Source: Leucobacter insecticola
GTDB lineage: Bacteria > Actinomycetota > Actinomycetes > Actinomycetales > Microbacteriaceae
NCBI RefSeq assembly: GCF_011382965.1
Contig: NZ_CP049934.1
Location: 1,984,001-2,048,000, forward strand
DNA length: 64,000 nucleotides
Direction of reading: 5' to 3'
The notes beneath the pieces were generated by a model that was not told the DNA's origin, did not search any database, and saw only the letters and a list, made by a program, of their open reading frames with translations. The translations under genes and the position numbers were made by a program. Positions within the stretch are counted from its first letter, which is position 1, and every line of letters begins with the position of its first letter. This document shows, in pieces, positions 17,115 through 26,653 of the stretch.

Positions 17115-19250
17115 ATGACCGACTACAACACGATTGACTTTTCCCCGCTCCTCGCGGTGTCCGCCGACGAGATCATCACCGAGTCGTACGTGCGAGACGT
17201 TGCGCTCCCGTCAGGTGGCACCCTCGCGCTGATCACGCTCGACAACGGCCGTGACTACACGAGGCCGAACACGCTCGGACCGCTGACGCTGCAGGCGCTT
17301 GGCAAGGTGCTCGACGAGCAGAAGGCGCGTGCCGCCGCCGGAGAAATCAAGGCGGTAGCCGTCACCGGCAAGCAGTTCATCTTCGCTGCCGGCGCGGACC
17401 TCTCGAAGGTTTCGACCCTCGCCACCCGCGAGAACGCGCGTCTGATGGCGCAGTACGGTCACCACGTTCTCGGCAAGTTCAGTTCGCTCGGCGTGCCGTC
17501 GTTCGCGTTTGTAAATGGACTGGCGCTCGGCGGCGCCATGGAGATCGCGCTCAACTGCGATTACCGCACGCTCGACTCATCGACGGCGGCGCTCGCGTTC
17601 CCCGAGGTTTTCCTCGGCATTATTCCGGGCTGGGGCGGCACCACGATCGTGCCCAACCTGATCGGGATCGAGAAGGCGCTCGAGGTCATCGTCTCGAACC
17701 CGCTGAAGAACAACCGGATGCTGAAGCCCAAGCAGGCCTTTGAAATGGGCCTGTTTGACGAAATGTTTGGCGCGGCGAGCTTCCTCGAGCGCTCTGTGGC
17801 GTGGGCAGACGGAGTGCTTTCAGGATCAGTGAAGGTGGAACGTCCCAACGAACCGGGCAAGCTCGAGCGTCTCACGAAGTGGCCGGCAGCGATCAAGATT
17901 GCCCGCGACACCCTCAAAGCACGCATCGGTACAGCGGCTAAGTCGCCCTACGTCGCGCTTGAGCTCTTGAACGCCGCGAGGGACAACGACCGGGATCGCG
18001 GCTTCGAACGCGAGGATGATGCGCTCACGGAACTCATTTCTGGCGACCAGTTTGCTGCCTCCATCTATGCCTTCGATCTGGTGCAGAAGCGCGCTAAGCG
18101 GCCAGCGGGCGCTCCGGATCGTGAGCTCGCGCACCCGGTGAAGAAAGTTGGTGTGATCGGTGCGGGCCTCATGGCCAGCCAGTTCGCTCTGCTGTTTGCG
18201 CGCCGCCTGCGGGTGCCCGTGCTCATCACCGATCTGGATCAGTCGCGCGTCGACAAGGGCATCGACTACATCTATGGTGAGGTCGACAAGATGCAGGAGA
18301 AGGGGCGCCTCTCGCGCGACGACGCGAACCAGATCAAGGCTCTCGTCAGCGGCACCACAGATAAGTCGCTCTACGCAGACTGCGACTGGGTTATCGAGGC
18401 CGTCTTCGAAGAGCTCGGTGTGAAGCAGCAGGTCTTCGCCGAGATCGAACCGATCATCTCAGAAACCGCGATCCTCGCCACCAACACCTCTTCGCTCTCG
18501 GTCGAGGAGATCGGTGCGAACCTTGCGAATCCGGAACGGCTCGTGGGCTTCCACTTCTTCAACCCGGTCGCGGTCATGCCGCTGATCGAGGTGGTGAAAG
18601 TTGAGACGACGAGTGACTCGACGCTTGCAACAGCTATGGCGGTCGCGAAGAAGCTCGGCAAGAGCGCTGTGATTACAGCGGATCGCCCCGGCTTTGTTGT
18701 GAATCGCCTGCTCGCAAAGGTGATGGGAGAGGCGGCTCGCGCACTCGATGAGGGTACGCCGATGCCGGTGGTTGAACGCGCTCTCGCCCCCATCGGGCTG
18801 CCAATGGGCCCCTTCGAACTGATCGACCTCGTCGGCTGGAAGGTCGCGGCACACGTGCAAGACACAATGGTGGCAGCGTTCCCCGAGCGCTTCTACGCAT
18901 CGCCCAACCTGCACGCCCTCGCGGAGATTGCAGAGCCGCTTACAAAGACGAAGCTCGGCAAGGTCGAGGATCTGTCAAAGGCGGGTAAGAAGGCCGTTAA
19001 GCTCGGCAAGACCGCGGTCTCCGAAGAGGTGATCCTGCGTCGCGTAGAAGACGAGCTCGCGGGCGAGATCAAGATTATGCTCGACGAGGGCGTGGTGACA
19101 GCGGCCGAAGATATCGACCTCTGCCTGATCCTCGGTGCGGGCTGGCCCTTCCAAGCTGGCGGTGCGACACCCTACCTCGACCGCTCCGGTGCGTCAGAGC
19201 GCGTCTTCGGGGTGAAATTCCACTCGCCCCCGATCGCCGGCCGAGGATAG
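17115..19250 (+). CDS. fadJ: 3-hydroxyacyl-CoA dehydrogenase / enoyl-CoA hydratase (FadB/FadJ-like)
   Basis: A 711-residue bifunctional beta-oxidation enzyme. The N-terminal enoyl-CoA hydratase (residues 20-300) has FIFAAGADLSKV and the oxyanion segment FVNGLALGGAMEIAL. The NAD-binding 3-hydroxyacyl-CoA dehydrogenase starts near residue 345 with GVIGAGLMAS and includes VGFHFFNPVAVMPLIEVV with the catalytic His. A C-terminal helical domain follows. It starts six bases after the thiolase stop and is likely cotranscribed. The two gene products probably act as a complex converting enoyl-CoA to acetyl-CoA. Confidence 0.9.
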   Translation: MTDYNTIDFSPLLAVSADEIITESYVRDVALPSGGTLALITLDNGRDYTRPNTLGPLTLQALGKVLDEQKARAAAGEIKAVAVTGKQFIFAAGADLSKVSTLATRENARLMAQYGHHVLGKFSSLGVPSFAFVNGLALGGAMEIALNCDYRTLDSSTAALAFPEVFLGIIPGWGGTTIVPNLIGIEKALEVIVSNPLKNNRMLKPKQAFEMGLFDEMFGAASFLERSVAWADGVLSGSVKVERPNEPGKLERLTKWPAAIKIARDTLKARIGTAAKSPYVALELLNAARDNDRDRGFEREDDALTELISGDQFAASIYAFDLVQKRAKRPAGAPDRELAHPVKKVGVIGAGLMASQFALLFARRLRVPVLITDLDQSRVDKGIDYIYGEVDKMQEKGRLSRDDANQIKALVSGTTDKSLYADCDWVIEAVFEELGVKQQVFAEIEPIISETAILATNTSSLSVEEIGANLANPERLVGFHFFNPVAVMPLIEVVKVETTSDSTLATAMAVAKKLGKSAVITADRPGFVVNRLLAKVMGEAARALDEGTPMPVVERALAPIGLPMGPFELIDLVGWKVAAHVQDTMVAAFPERFYASPNLHALAEIAEPLTKTKLGKVEDLSKAGKKAVKLGKTAVSEEVILRRVEDELAGEIKIMLDEGVVTAAEDIDLCLILGAGWPFQAGGATPYLDRSGASERVFGVKFHSPPIAGRG

Positions 19251-19261
19251 GCCCCCTTTTG

Positions 19262-19298
19262 CTTGTGGCTCCGGCGAGTCCAGGGTCGGAGCCACAAG
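19262..19298. terminator. Hairpin after the beta-oxidation operon
   Basis: A 12-bp inverted repeat, cttgtggctccg / cggagccacaag, starts 11 bases after the fadJ stop. It has no T tract, so it may act as a transcript-stabilising or Rho-assisted end. The rest of 19299-19542 holds no gene that I can see and is markedly richer in A and T than its surroundings. Confidence 0.5.
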
Positions 19299-19453
19299 AC
19301 AGACGAATCCAGCTTGAATGAAGTAAAGCAATAGAGATTCGGGCCAAGACATTTGGCGTGCGACAAAATTTTACATAGCAAAAATTCGAAGCGCGAACTT
19401 GCGCGCATAGAACGGTTTTTTTACGGCACAGACTCTGGCCAGCCAACAAATTT

Positions 19454-20735
19454 GGTCATCTAAGTGGATAGCAAAGCGATTTTTTCACGGCCTTGAGGCT
19501 TCTAAGATCGATACCACAAGGCAATGGAGGGGGTCCCGCTTTGTGGAAAAAATCATGTTACCCGATGTAGTCGGACTCGTCGCGAGTCGAGACTACCCAA
19601 CGGATACGACCGAGTTGCAATCGTGGTTCGGTACCGATGAATCATGCCTTGACTACCTGGAATGGCTGCGCTGGCCAAGCGGTTTTCTGCGCCCCCGTTG
19701 TGGTGAAGACTCGGCAGCACGTGAGGGCGGGCGGTACCGCTGCCGCTGTTGTCGTAAGCGTGTGTCCGTCACCTCGGGGACGGTCTTTGACAAGACTCGT
19801 ATCCCCCTCTCAGTGTGGTTTGAAGTCGTGTGGCTTGTCGCGTCAAGCAGGGAGGGAGTATCGGCGTCTTCTCTGCACCGTGATCTCCCAATCGCGTCTT
19901 ATCAGACGGCTTGGGCGATGCTCGGGAAACTCCGGCGGATCATGCCCGCTGCAGCTGCCGAGCCCTTAACCGGTCGCGTTGAAGTTGGGGTGATCGCTCT
20001 TGGTCGGCTGCAACCCGGCACCGTCGCTCCTGGAACCGGCCCTGAGACGCATATCGCTTGTGCGATTGAACTCGACCCGCAAGGGCGCGGAAGGGTGCGT
20101 CTTGCGTTGCTCTCTAACCGGACAGCGGCCCCGCTGCGTGACTTTGTGGAGGCAAACGTGGCCTTGGGATCCACGATTATTTCACGTAGCCGCCGGATGT
20201 TCACACGCGCCATCGAGGGCTACCGCCACGTCGGACCCCCAGCTTGGCCGCGCGGAAATCCCGCCACAAGATCTGCTGTTCAGCGAGTCTTTATGCTGCT
20301 ACGGCGAATGCTCTCCGGGACGTATCGTAATGCTGGAAGCGTCGAACACTTGATGGAGTACCTCGACGAGTTTGTCTTCCGCTTCAACCTTCGGAACTGC
20401 CGCGATCGTGGCCTCGTCTTTATGTGGCTTCTTCGTTGTGCGGTGCGCAGTGAGCCCACCACCTATCGTGAACTTGTTCAGGAGGGAAGCGATGAGTCTG
20501 AAGATGTCCAGGCGCCCATTGTGCACCCGTGGCGCCAAGATAGATAGCTCTCGCGGGCACCAAAATGGATAGATTTCATACCTTTTCACCTTGTTCAGGG
20601 GCCAGTCTCATCACGATTTGCCCCCATCTGTCCCCCTTCTCCTGCATCGTGCCGCTCCCGTGTGGGTATGTGCTGAAAGGCGAGACGGCGCGTGCCCCTC
20701 ACTGATCCGGCGACTTCGGGCACCTAAGTAGATAG
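19454..20735 (+). repeat. Four direct copies of a GGCACCTAAGTRGATAG motif around the IS1595-like gene
   Basis: A short motif occurs in the same orientation at 19454-19471 (ggtcatctaagtggatag), 20531-20547 (ggcgccaagatagatag, overlapping the transposase-like stop), 20555-20572 (gggcaccaaaatggatag) and 20718-20735 (gggcacctaagtagatag). The last copy ends exactly where the open frame of the sortase begins. The copies differ at only three to five positions. They could be element ends or binding sites for the transposase-like protein. Confidence 0.6.
19543..20547 (+). CDS. IS1595 (ISXO2-like) family transposase homologue lacking catalytic acids
   Basis: This 334-residue protein has the full IS1595 layout: an N-terminal zinc-ribbon remnant (RPRCGED, YRCRCCRKRVSV), a helical part with VSASSLHRDLPIASYQTAW, and the ISXO2-like core ending in SVEHLMEYLDEFVFRFN. 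Family members read VEVDE at the first catalytic Asp; here it is VEVGV (146-150). The second Asp region reads STIISRSRRMF, without the expected Asp, and the first zinc-ribbon Cys is replaced. The frame is open over its whole length, so it may still be expressed as a non-catalytic protein. It lies upstream of a truncated sortase and a surface protein. A GGAGGGGG lies upstream of its start. Confidence 0.75.
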   Translation: MEKIMLPDVVGLVASRDYPTDTTELQSWFGTDESCLDYLEWLRWPSGFLRPRCGEDSAAREGGRYRCRCCRKRVSVTSGTVFDKTRIPLSVWFEVVWLVASSREGVSASSLHRDLPIASYQTAWAMLGKLRRIMPAAAAEPLTGRVEVGVIALGRLQPGTVAPGTGPETHIACAIELDPQGRGRVRLALLSNRTAAPLRDFVEANVALGSTIISRSRRMFTRAIEGYRHVGPPAWPRGNPATRSAVQRVFMLLRRMLSGTYRNAGSVEHLMEYLDEFVFRFNLRNCRDRGLVFMWLLRCAVRSEPTTYRELVQEGSDESEDVQAPIVHPWRQDR

Positions 20736-21358
20736 AACCCACCGACCAGGCCGACTATTACTCGCAGCTTCGGATCGGCCCAGACGAGCCGATGGCCTGG
20801 ATTGAAGTACCCAAGATCAATACCAAGCTGCCGATCCTGCACGGTACCAATGATGAGACCCTCGACTGGAATGCCGGGCACCTCTATGGTTCGTCATTGC
20901 CGGTGGGTGGCGAGTCAACACACTCGATTATCGTCGCGCACTCGGGTCGCCCCAATGCCCGCCTCTTCACTGACCTCATTAAGTTGAAGACCGGCGATGT
21001 TTTTGTCACGCAGACCTTGGGTGAACGCATGTACTACCAGGTTGACAACATCGAAGTGGTCGAGACCGTATATTTTGGTGATGCGCTGAAGCCTGTCGAA
21101 GGCAAAGACTATGCCACCCTCATGACCTGCACTCCAACCGGGATCAATTCGCATCGTCTGCTGATCAGAGGCGAGCGGATTCCAAACCCCGAGGAGGACG
21201 GCTCGAAGGACCTCGCCACCATCGCTCCGGGCCCGGGTTCTCCATGGTGGGCATTGGCTGTGCTTGGTGCCCCAACCGCCGCCTGGCTTCTGCTGGGTGC
21301 TGTTGATGGTCGTCAAATCCGGCGACTGGTTGATTCAGAGCCGAAGGAGACCCTGTGA
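20732..21358 (+). CDS. Class C type sortase, 5'-truncated
   Basis: Sortases join surface proteins to the cell wall or to each other. The sequence from DYYSQLRIGPDEPMAWIEVP onward matches class C sortases. It has the catalytic His in IIVAHSGRP, the Cys in TLMTCTPTG and the Arg in HRLLIRGER, then a C-terminal membrane helix (WWALAVLGAPTAAWLLLG). The family's N-terminal membrane helix and start are absent: the frame is open only from 20732, directly after a TAG inside the last direct-repeat copy. The ATG at 20792 would cut into the domain. It is probably truncated by rearrangement. The stop overlaps the start of the surface-protein gene (GTGA). Confidence 0.75.
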   Translation: MEPTDQADYYSQLRIGPDEPMAWIEVPKINTKLPILHGTNDETLDWNAGHLYGSSLPVGGESTHSIIVAHSGRPNARLFTDLIKLKTGDVFVTQTLGERMYYQVDNIEVVETVYFGDALKPVEGKDYATLMTCTPTGINSHRLLIRGERIPNPEEDGSKDLATIAPGPGSPWWALAVLGAPTAAWLLLGAVDGRQIRRLVDSEPKETL

Positions 21359-23070
21359 ACCCGAGAAGACTGGCCGTGAAGACCTTTTGCGCGGTCGCGG
21401 GTGGCGTGCTGACTGCCGTCGCACTGACCGCCCCTGCGATTGCCTCTCCGCAGGATGGGACGTTGCCGGCCACCGAGGCACTCTCCGAAGGCGGGACCGA
21501 GGCGCCGGTTGAGAACCCGCTTCTGCCGCCAGCGCCAGCGCCGGTCCCGTTCGCTGCGAATGAGTACACGATCGGCGGGCCGAGCGCCGCGTGCACGATT
21601 GGCACTGACGCGACGGGGATCATCACGGTCACCGACGCAGGAAATGGCCTGCTGGATCTTGGCTTTGATATTGGGAAGGTTCCGGCCCCTGGGAGGCTGT
21701 GCACATTCCCACTGAGATCGTCGAAGGCTGCAGCAATACGATTCGTCAGATCGTGTTCACGGGCGGGGCTAACGTCACTGAGATGTCGGTAGGAATCAAC
21801 GCCTTCTTCCAGAACGACGCCGCCAATACGCTCGTTTCCGTGGTATTTCCCGAGGGACTCACCTCCCTTGATATCTTCGAACAGGCCTTTTACCAGTACG
21901 CGTCCAACGAGGACAACACGCTGCGCGATATCGTATTTCCAAGCTCGCTGAAGAGTTTGAACATTCGGGCGGGGGCTTTCTCGCAGGGTCGACGCGTCTA
22001 TTCCACGGGTGACAATGCCCTCGCTTCAGTCACCTTCCCAGAGGGGCTTGAAACCCTGGCGATTGGCGATCACGCGTTTTACCAGATCGGGGCCTGCTTC
22101 AGAGTGAGGATAACGCCCTGCGTGAGATCAACTTCCCGTCGACGCTGAAGGAGCTTTCGGTCGGGTATCGCACCTTTTCACAGTGGGCACCCGGCGGCGG
22201 AAAGAACGCGCTTGAACGGATCGACTTTCCAGAGGGTCTGCTCTCGTTGTCGGTCGGCGTTGACGGCTTTTACCAGTCAAACAACAGCGAGAACAGACTT
22301 GCCTGGGTCACTCTCCCATCGACACTGCAAGAACTCCGGCTCGCGCGAGGTGCCTTCCTTTCTCGTTCGCTCCCGGTTGTCGTTGAGATTCGTACAGGCG
22401 CGCCTCCGGGCGACGGTGCAAACTCGATCACCCTGGGAAACGGAATCATTGCCGAAAACGGACACCTCTTCTGGTATGGCGCAACGTCACAGACCGATAC
22501 GGTTTGGGCTTCGGAGCTTTCCCCCGGGTCGTTTGACTACGACATTACCGGGTACAGAGAGCTCAAACTCGAACTTGATGGAGGCACGATCGCGGAGATG
22601 AATGGATCTTCGCAGCGGTTTGCGTATCCCGAAGGCGAAGGACATCGCGCATCCTTCGCGGGGGTGCCCGAATACACGGGCATCTCCCCCGCGTATCCAT
22701 TTGGTCGCCACTGGTTGATCCTGCCCGAGCCGATCCGCGCAGACCACGAGTTCTTGGGTTGGTGCCCGTCACCGCCCGTCGCGGCCACCTGCCAAGACGC
22801 GTCAGGCCAGGCCGTCGTTACGCTGAGGTCAGGCCAAGAGTTTGACCTCGTTGACACCCAGGGCTTCCTAACGTGCTCTACGCCGTTTGGGAAGGCGAGC
22901 CGGCAGCACCGACGGATCCGAACCCGCCGACGACACCACCCGATGCCGTGACGCGCCCGGACGGCGAACTTGCTGCAACAGGAACGGACGGTCGTTTGGC
23001 GCTCATTTCTGTACCCCTCATACTTACCGCAGCGCTCTTGCTCCTGGGGAGGCGGGCGCGGCGGTCCTAA
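21355..23070 (+). CDS. Leucine-rich-repeat (BspA-like) cell-wall protein with LAATG sorting signal (three apparent frameshifts)
   Basis: A secreted surface protein of about 570 residues. It has a signal peptide (AVAGGVLTAVALTAPAIAS), a Pro-rich linker, then at least five BspA-type repeats of the form FPEGLxSLxIxxxAFYQ (for example VVFPEGLTSLDIFEQAFYQ). A small beta domain follows, and then the sorting signal LAATG with a hydrophobic stretch and an RRARRS tail. The gene is split over frames. One extra base at each of 21691-21693 (G run), 22089-22092 (G run) and 22867-22868 (C run) restores a continuous protein. It starts inside the sortase stop codon, so the truncated sortase or a paralogue elsewhere probably anchors it. 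An adhesin-like role is inferred. Confidence 0.78.
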
Positions 23071-23074
23071 ATGT

Positions 23075-23119
23075 GGTTGCCCGTGAAGCGACTTCCCCCA
23101 ACCGGATTCACGGGCAACC
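23075..23119. terminator. Bidirectional terminator between the surface-protein gene and dxs
   Basis: A 13-bp stem, ggttgcccgtgaa / ttcacgggcaacc, with a 19-base loop sits between the convergent ends of the LRR gene and dxs. The stem is strong, but runs of T on either side are short. Confidence 0.65.
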
Positions 23120-23182
23120 GCTTAAGTTCCGCCCGTCGCACCTGAGCACTCTGGTAGTGCATCGCCGGGTGGACGGTGGTCG

Positions 23183-25096
23183 CTACTCGGGGCGGGCGAT
23201 CGGGATCCTGGTCCCGCGCACCTGCTCGATGACGTCTGCTGCGATCTGTTCGGCGGTGAGGCCCGCATCATGCAGTAGCTCGGCCCGTGATGCGTGATCC
23301 GGGAACTCGTCGGGAGTGCCACGCTCGCTCACGGCAGTATCGACACCGGCGTCACGGATGGCCTGTCGGATCCGGGTACCAACACCCCCAACGCGAATGC
23401 CGTCTTCGATGCTGATGAGCAGGCGGTGATCCCGAGCAATATCGGTCACCGATGGTGCGATCGGCACCACCCAGCGCGGATCGATCACGGTCGAGGTGAT
23501 GCCCTGCTGCGCAAGAATCTCAGCGGCATCGAGCGCGACGCGCGACATTGGCCCTACGGCGACGAAAAGCACGTCGCGTACTCCCCCGCTCGCGGTGTCT
23601 TCGCGCAGCACATCAACGCCGTCACTGGTTCGGCGGAGCGCGGGCACTTCCGCGCCTACGGCACCTTTCGGGTAACGCACGACGGTGGGACCATCATTAA
23701 TGCCAACAGCCTCTGCGAGAAGCTCGCGGAGCGTTGGTTCGTCGCGCGGAGACGCAATCCTGATGCCTGGCACCACTTGGAGCGTCGCGAGATCCCACAC
23801 CCCGTTGTGGCTTGCGCCATCGGGGCCCGTGATGCCGGCACGGTCGAGAACAAAGGTGACACCCGCGTGGTGCAGGGCAACGTCCATCAGTAGCTGGTCG
23901 AAGGCGCGGTTCATGAACGTCGCATATACCGCTACAACCGGGTGGAGTCCACCGTAGGCCAGGCCCGCGGCGCTGGTGACCGCGTGCTGTTCAGCGATCC
24001 CGACGTCGTAAACGCGATCCGGAAACTTCTCCGCCATCGCGTCAAGCCCGGTCGGCGCAAGCATGGCAGCGGTGATCGCGACCACGTGTTCGTTCGTTTC
24101 CGCGATGCGAACGATCTCTTCACGAAAGACTGAGGTCCAGCTGGCATCGCCACCGGTTTCGAGTGCTGCACCGCTTCCCGGGTCGAACTGGCCGATCGCG
24201 TGAAACTGGTCAGCGACATCGTTTTCTGCGGGCGCGTAGCCGCGTCCCTTTTCGGTGATCACGTGCACCAGAGTTGGCTGGCCGTAGTCCTTGGCTTGGT
24301 GCAGGGCAAGCTCGATCGCACCAAGATCGTGCCCGTGCACGGGGCCGATGTACTTGATATCAAGGTTGCTGTAGAGATCCTGATTGTCTGAGGCGCGACT
24401 TACGAAGCCACGCATGGCACCGCGGGCCGAGCGGTATACGGTTTGCCCCAGCGTCCCGAAGCGAGAAAAGAGTCGCTCGCTACCTTCCTGCAGGTCGCGG
24501 TAGCTGCCGGTGACACGCACCGAGTTCAAGAACCGGGCCATGCCCCCGATCGTCGGGGCATACGAGCGGCCGTTGTCGTTCACCACGATGACGAGATTCC
24601 GGTCGTTATCGTCGGTGATGTTGTTGAGTGCTTCCCAAGTCATACCGCCCGTGAGTGCGCCGTCACCGACGACGGCGACGACGAAACGATCTTGCTGGCC
24701 CGTGCGCATAAAAGCTTTGGAGATGCCGTCGGCCCAGCTCAGTGAGCTCGAGGCGTGCGAACTTTCGACGATGTCGTGCTCTGACTCAGCGCGGCGCGGA
24801 TAGCCTGAGAGTCCTCCGCGCTGACGGAGCATAGAAAAGTCGCGGCGGCCTGTCAGCAGCTTGTGAACGTAACTCTGATGGCCAGTATCAAAGACGATCG
24901 GGTCGCGCGGCGATTCAAAGACGCGGTGAAGAGCAATGGTGAGTTCAACGACGCCAAGATTCGGGCCGAGGTGACCTCCGGTCTTTGCGACCTCTGCGAT
25001 CAAGAACTCGCGGATCTCCGCCGCGAGCTGTTTGCACTCTTCGTTACTCAGACGGTCAAGGTCGCGTGGCCCTTGAATCTGCTCCAGGATCGACAA
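23183..25096 (-). CDS. dxs: 1-deoxy-D-xylulose-5-phosphate synthase
   Basis: Dxs is a thiamine-diphosphate enzyme that condenses pyruvate and glyceraldehyde 3-phosphate, the first step of the MEP isoprenoid pathway. The TTG start at 25096 (GGGAAGG upstream) gives 637 residues, the usual length. The thiamine-binding motif GDGALTGGMTWEALNN, the N-terminal LGVVELTIALHRVF and the transketolase-like VYATFMNRAFDQ are all present. It is a single gene facing the surface-protein locus. Confidence 0.95.
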   Translation of the reverse strand: MSILEQIQGPRDLDRLSNEECKQLAAEIREFLIAEVAKTGGHLGPNLGVVELTIALHRVFESPRDPIVFDTGHQSYVHKLLTGRRDFSMLRQRGGLSGYPRRAESEHDIVESSHASSSLSWADGISKAFMRTGQQDRFVVAVVGDGALTGGMTWEALNNITDDNDRNLVIVVNDNGRSYAPTIGGMARFLNSVRVTGSYRDLQEGSERLFSRFGTLGQTVYRSARGAMRGFVSRASDNQDLYSNLDIKYIGPVHGHDLGAIELALHQAKDYGQPTLVHVITEKGRGYAPAENDVADQFHAIGQFDPGSGAALETGGDASWTSVFREEIVRIAETNEHVVAITAAMLAPTGLDAMAEKFPDRVYDVGIAEQHAVTSAAGLAYGGLHPVVAVYATFMNRAFDQLLMDVALHHAGVTFVLDRAGITGPDGASHNGVWDLATLQVVPGIRIASPRDEPTLRELLAEAVGINDGPTVVRYPKGAVGAEVPALRRTSDGVDVLREDTASGGVRDVLFVAVGPMSRVALDAAEILAQQGITSTVIDPRWVVPIAPSVTDIARDHRLLISIEDGIRVGGVGTRIRQAIRDAGVDTAVSERGTPDEFPDHASRAELLHDAGLTAEQIAADVIEQVRGTRIPIARPE

Positions 25097-25183
25097 CCGA
25101 AACCTTCCCTCGAACTGCGCTGCGAGAGCAACGGGTACCCCACAAGCTTAGTGCCGGGAGGGCACGCGACACGCATCCGACAG

Positions 25184-25378
25184 TTAGCGGCTGGTGAAAC
25201 GACCGCTGACAGATTTGGAACTCAGCTCGTTGCGTCGCACCTTCTTGAGGCTCTGTCGTTCGCGGCGAACCTCTTTCACCGTCTCGTCAAAACTCTGATG
25301 CAGCTTGGCTTCGCGCTTTTGCTGACGTTTAGCAACGATTTCCGGGGCAAGCCTGTAGGGCATTGGCGTGAACGTCAT
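25184..25378 (-). CDS. Small basic protein of unknown function
   Basis: A 64-residue protein, strongly basic and predicted helical (RQQKREAKLHQSFDETVKEV, then RRERQSLKKVRRNE), with no membrane segment. It lies 87 bases upstream of dxs on the same strand, and its ATG at 25378 is a few bases from the IS30 side. Composition fits a nucleic-acid- or ribosome-binding small protein, but I do not recognise a family. Confidence 0.5.
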   Translation of the reverse strand: MTFTPMPYRLAPEIVAKRQQKREAKLHQSFDETVKEVRRERQSLKKVRRNELSSKSVSGRFTSR

Positions 25379-25460
25379 TTCCGATCAGCCCCTCTCACCG
25401 TAAATCTCTTCCTGATAGCGTACATCCTCTGGCTCCAGATTGACTCAGCCCCGAGTTCTG

Positions 25461-26650
25461 TTCTGAAGTGCAACACCCCCGACTCCCGCGGATGACCCCC
25501 GGGAAATAAAGCGGGAGTGCGACACTTGATCGGTAATCATCACACCACTGATCAAGAAAGCCACACTCCCGTGAATACACAATACCGTCACCTCACCCTG
25601 GAAGAACGTATCGAGATCGAGAAGAAACACGATCTTGGCTTTTCCTGCCGCGCCATCGCGAAACACCTCGGACGGAGCCCCTCAACAATCTCCCGCGAGA
25701 CGCGCCGTAACAGTTGGCGGCCCTCCCGCGAGAATGCCTCCTACACCCCCTACCGTGACCCAGCCCTCCACGGCGACGAACTCACCCCCACCCAGTATCG
25801 GGCAGCTCGCACGCAGAAGAAAGCATGCGAGCGCGCCAAGCGCTCACACCAGCCCACCCGCCTCACCACGCCGAAAGCGATCACCTACGTCGAGAACAAA
25901 CTCAAGGGCGGATGGACCCCGGAAATGGTGGCCGGACGAGTCAGAATCGATTTCCCCGACGACCCCCAAATGTGGGCTTGCCCAGAAACGATCTACCGCT
26001 TCGTCTACGCACCCAAGAACCGGGATCGCAGACTCGCCGAGTACCTCCCCCGCGGACATAAGAAACGCCGCAAACACCACGGACGTAAGGTCCACTCCTC
26101 GAAGATCCCGAACCGTGTCTCAATCCACCACCGCCCACCCGAGGTGAACGAACGGGCGACATTTGGGGATTGGGAAGGCGACAGCGTTGTGGGGGTACGC
26201 AGCGTTGGCGGCGGCGTGCATACCGAGGTCGAACGACAAACCCGCATGATGTTCGCCACGAAAGTCGACACGCTCACCTCACGCGATGGCGTTGATGCGC
26301 AGAAACGGATCTTCGCTTCGCTGCCTCCAGGAGCCCGTCGCTCGACGACGATGGACAACGGCACCGAGATGCATCTCCACACCGAACTCGTCACCGAGCT
26401 GGGCATGAAAACCTATTTCGCGGACCCCTACTCGTCGTGGCAGCGAGGCACGAACGAACACCACAACGGCAGGCTACGCCGCACCTATCCGAAGGGGACC
26501 GACTTCAGTCAGGTCAGCGAAGAAGAACTCCAATCAGTGATCGCCGAGATCAACAACCAGCCCCGCAAAAACCTCGCTTGGCTGACACCGTATGAAGCGT
26601 TCCAAGAGCAGCTAGACTCGTTGCGAACCGGTCAGTGTTGCACTTCAGAA
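25461..26650 (+). mobile_element. IS30 family insertion sequence
   Basis: A 1190-bp element bounded by a perfect 16-bp inverted repeat: ttctgaagtgcaacac at 25461-25476 and gtgttgcacttcagaa at 26635-26650. It encodes one IS30-type transposase. I could not define a target duplication. It interrupts the last codons of the GAF-type membrane protein gene to its right: removing it joins the flanks in frame as PEFYRTRG followed by TGA. Confidence 0.88.
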
Positions 26651-26653
26651 TAA
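25571..26653 (+). CDS. IS30 family transposase
   Basis: A DDE transposase with an N-terminal helix-turn-helix that begins YRHLTLEERIEIEKKHDLG and continues AIAKHLGRSPSTISRE. The catalytic core has GDWEGDSVVG (first Asp), a second Asp in TMDNGTEM, and the Glu in RGTNEHHNGRLRR. All three acids are present, so the protein should be active. I choose the GTG at 25571, which starts at the usual IS30 N-terminus and gives 360 residues; the frame is open back to 25517. The stop lies just outside the right inverted repeat. Confidence 0.9.
   Translation: MNTQYRHLTLEERIEIEKKHDLGFSCRAIAKHLGRSPSTISRETRRNSWRPSRENASYTPYRDPALHGDELTPTQYRAARTQKKACERAKRSHQPTRLTTPKAITYVENKLKGGWTPEMVAGRVRIDFPDDPQMWACPETIYRFVYAPKNRDRRLAEYLPRGHKKRRKHHGRKVHSSKIPNRVSIHHRPPEVNERATFGDWEGDSVVGVRSVGGGVHTEVERQTRMMFATKVDTLTSRDGVDAQKRIFASLPPGARRSTTMDNGTEMHLHTELVTELGMKTYFADPYSSWQRGTNEHHNGRLRRTYPKGTDFSQVSEEELQSVIAEINNQPRKNLAWLTPYEAFQEQLDSLRTGQCCTSE

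Noticed and set aside
19543..20547. Active IS1595 insertion sequence with terminal inverted repeats
   Set aside because: No inverted repeats were found at the borders, only direct repeats, and the catalytic Asp residues are missing.
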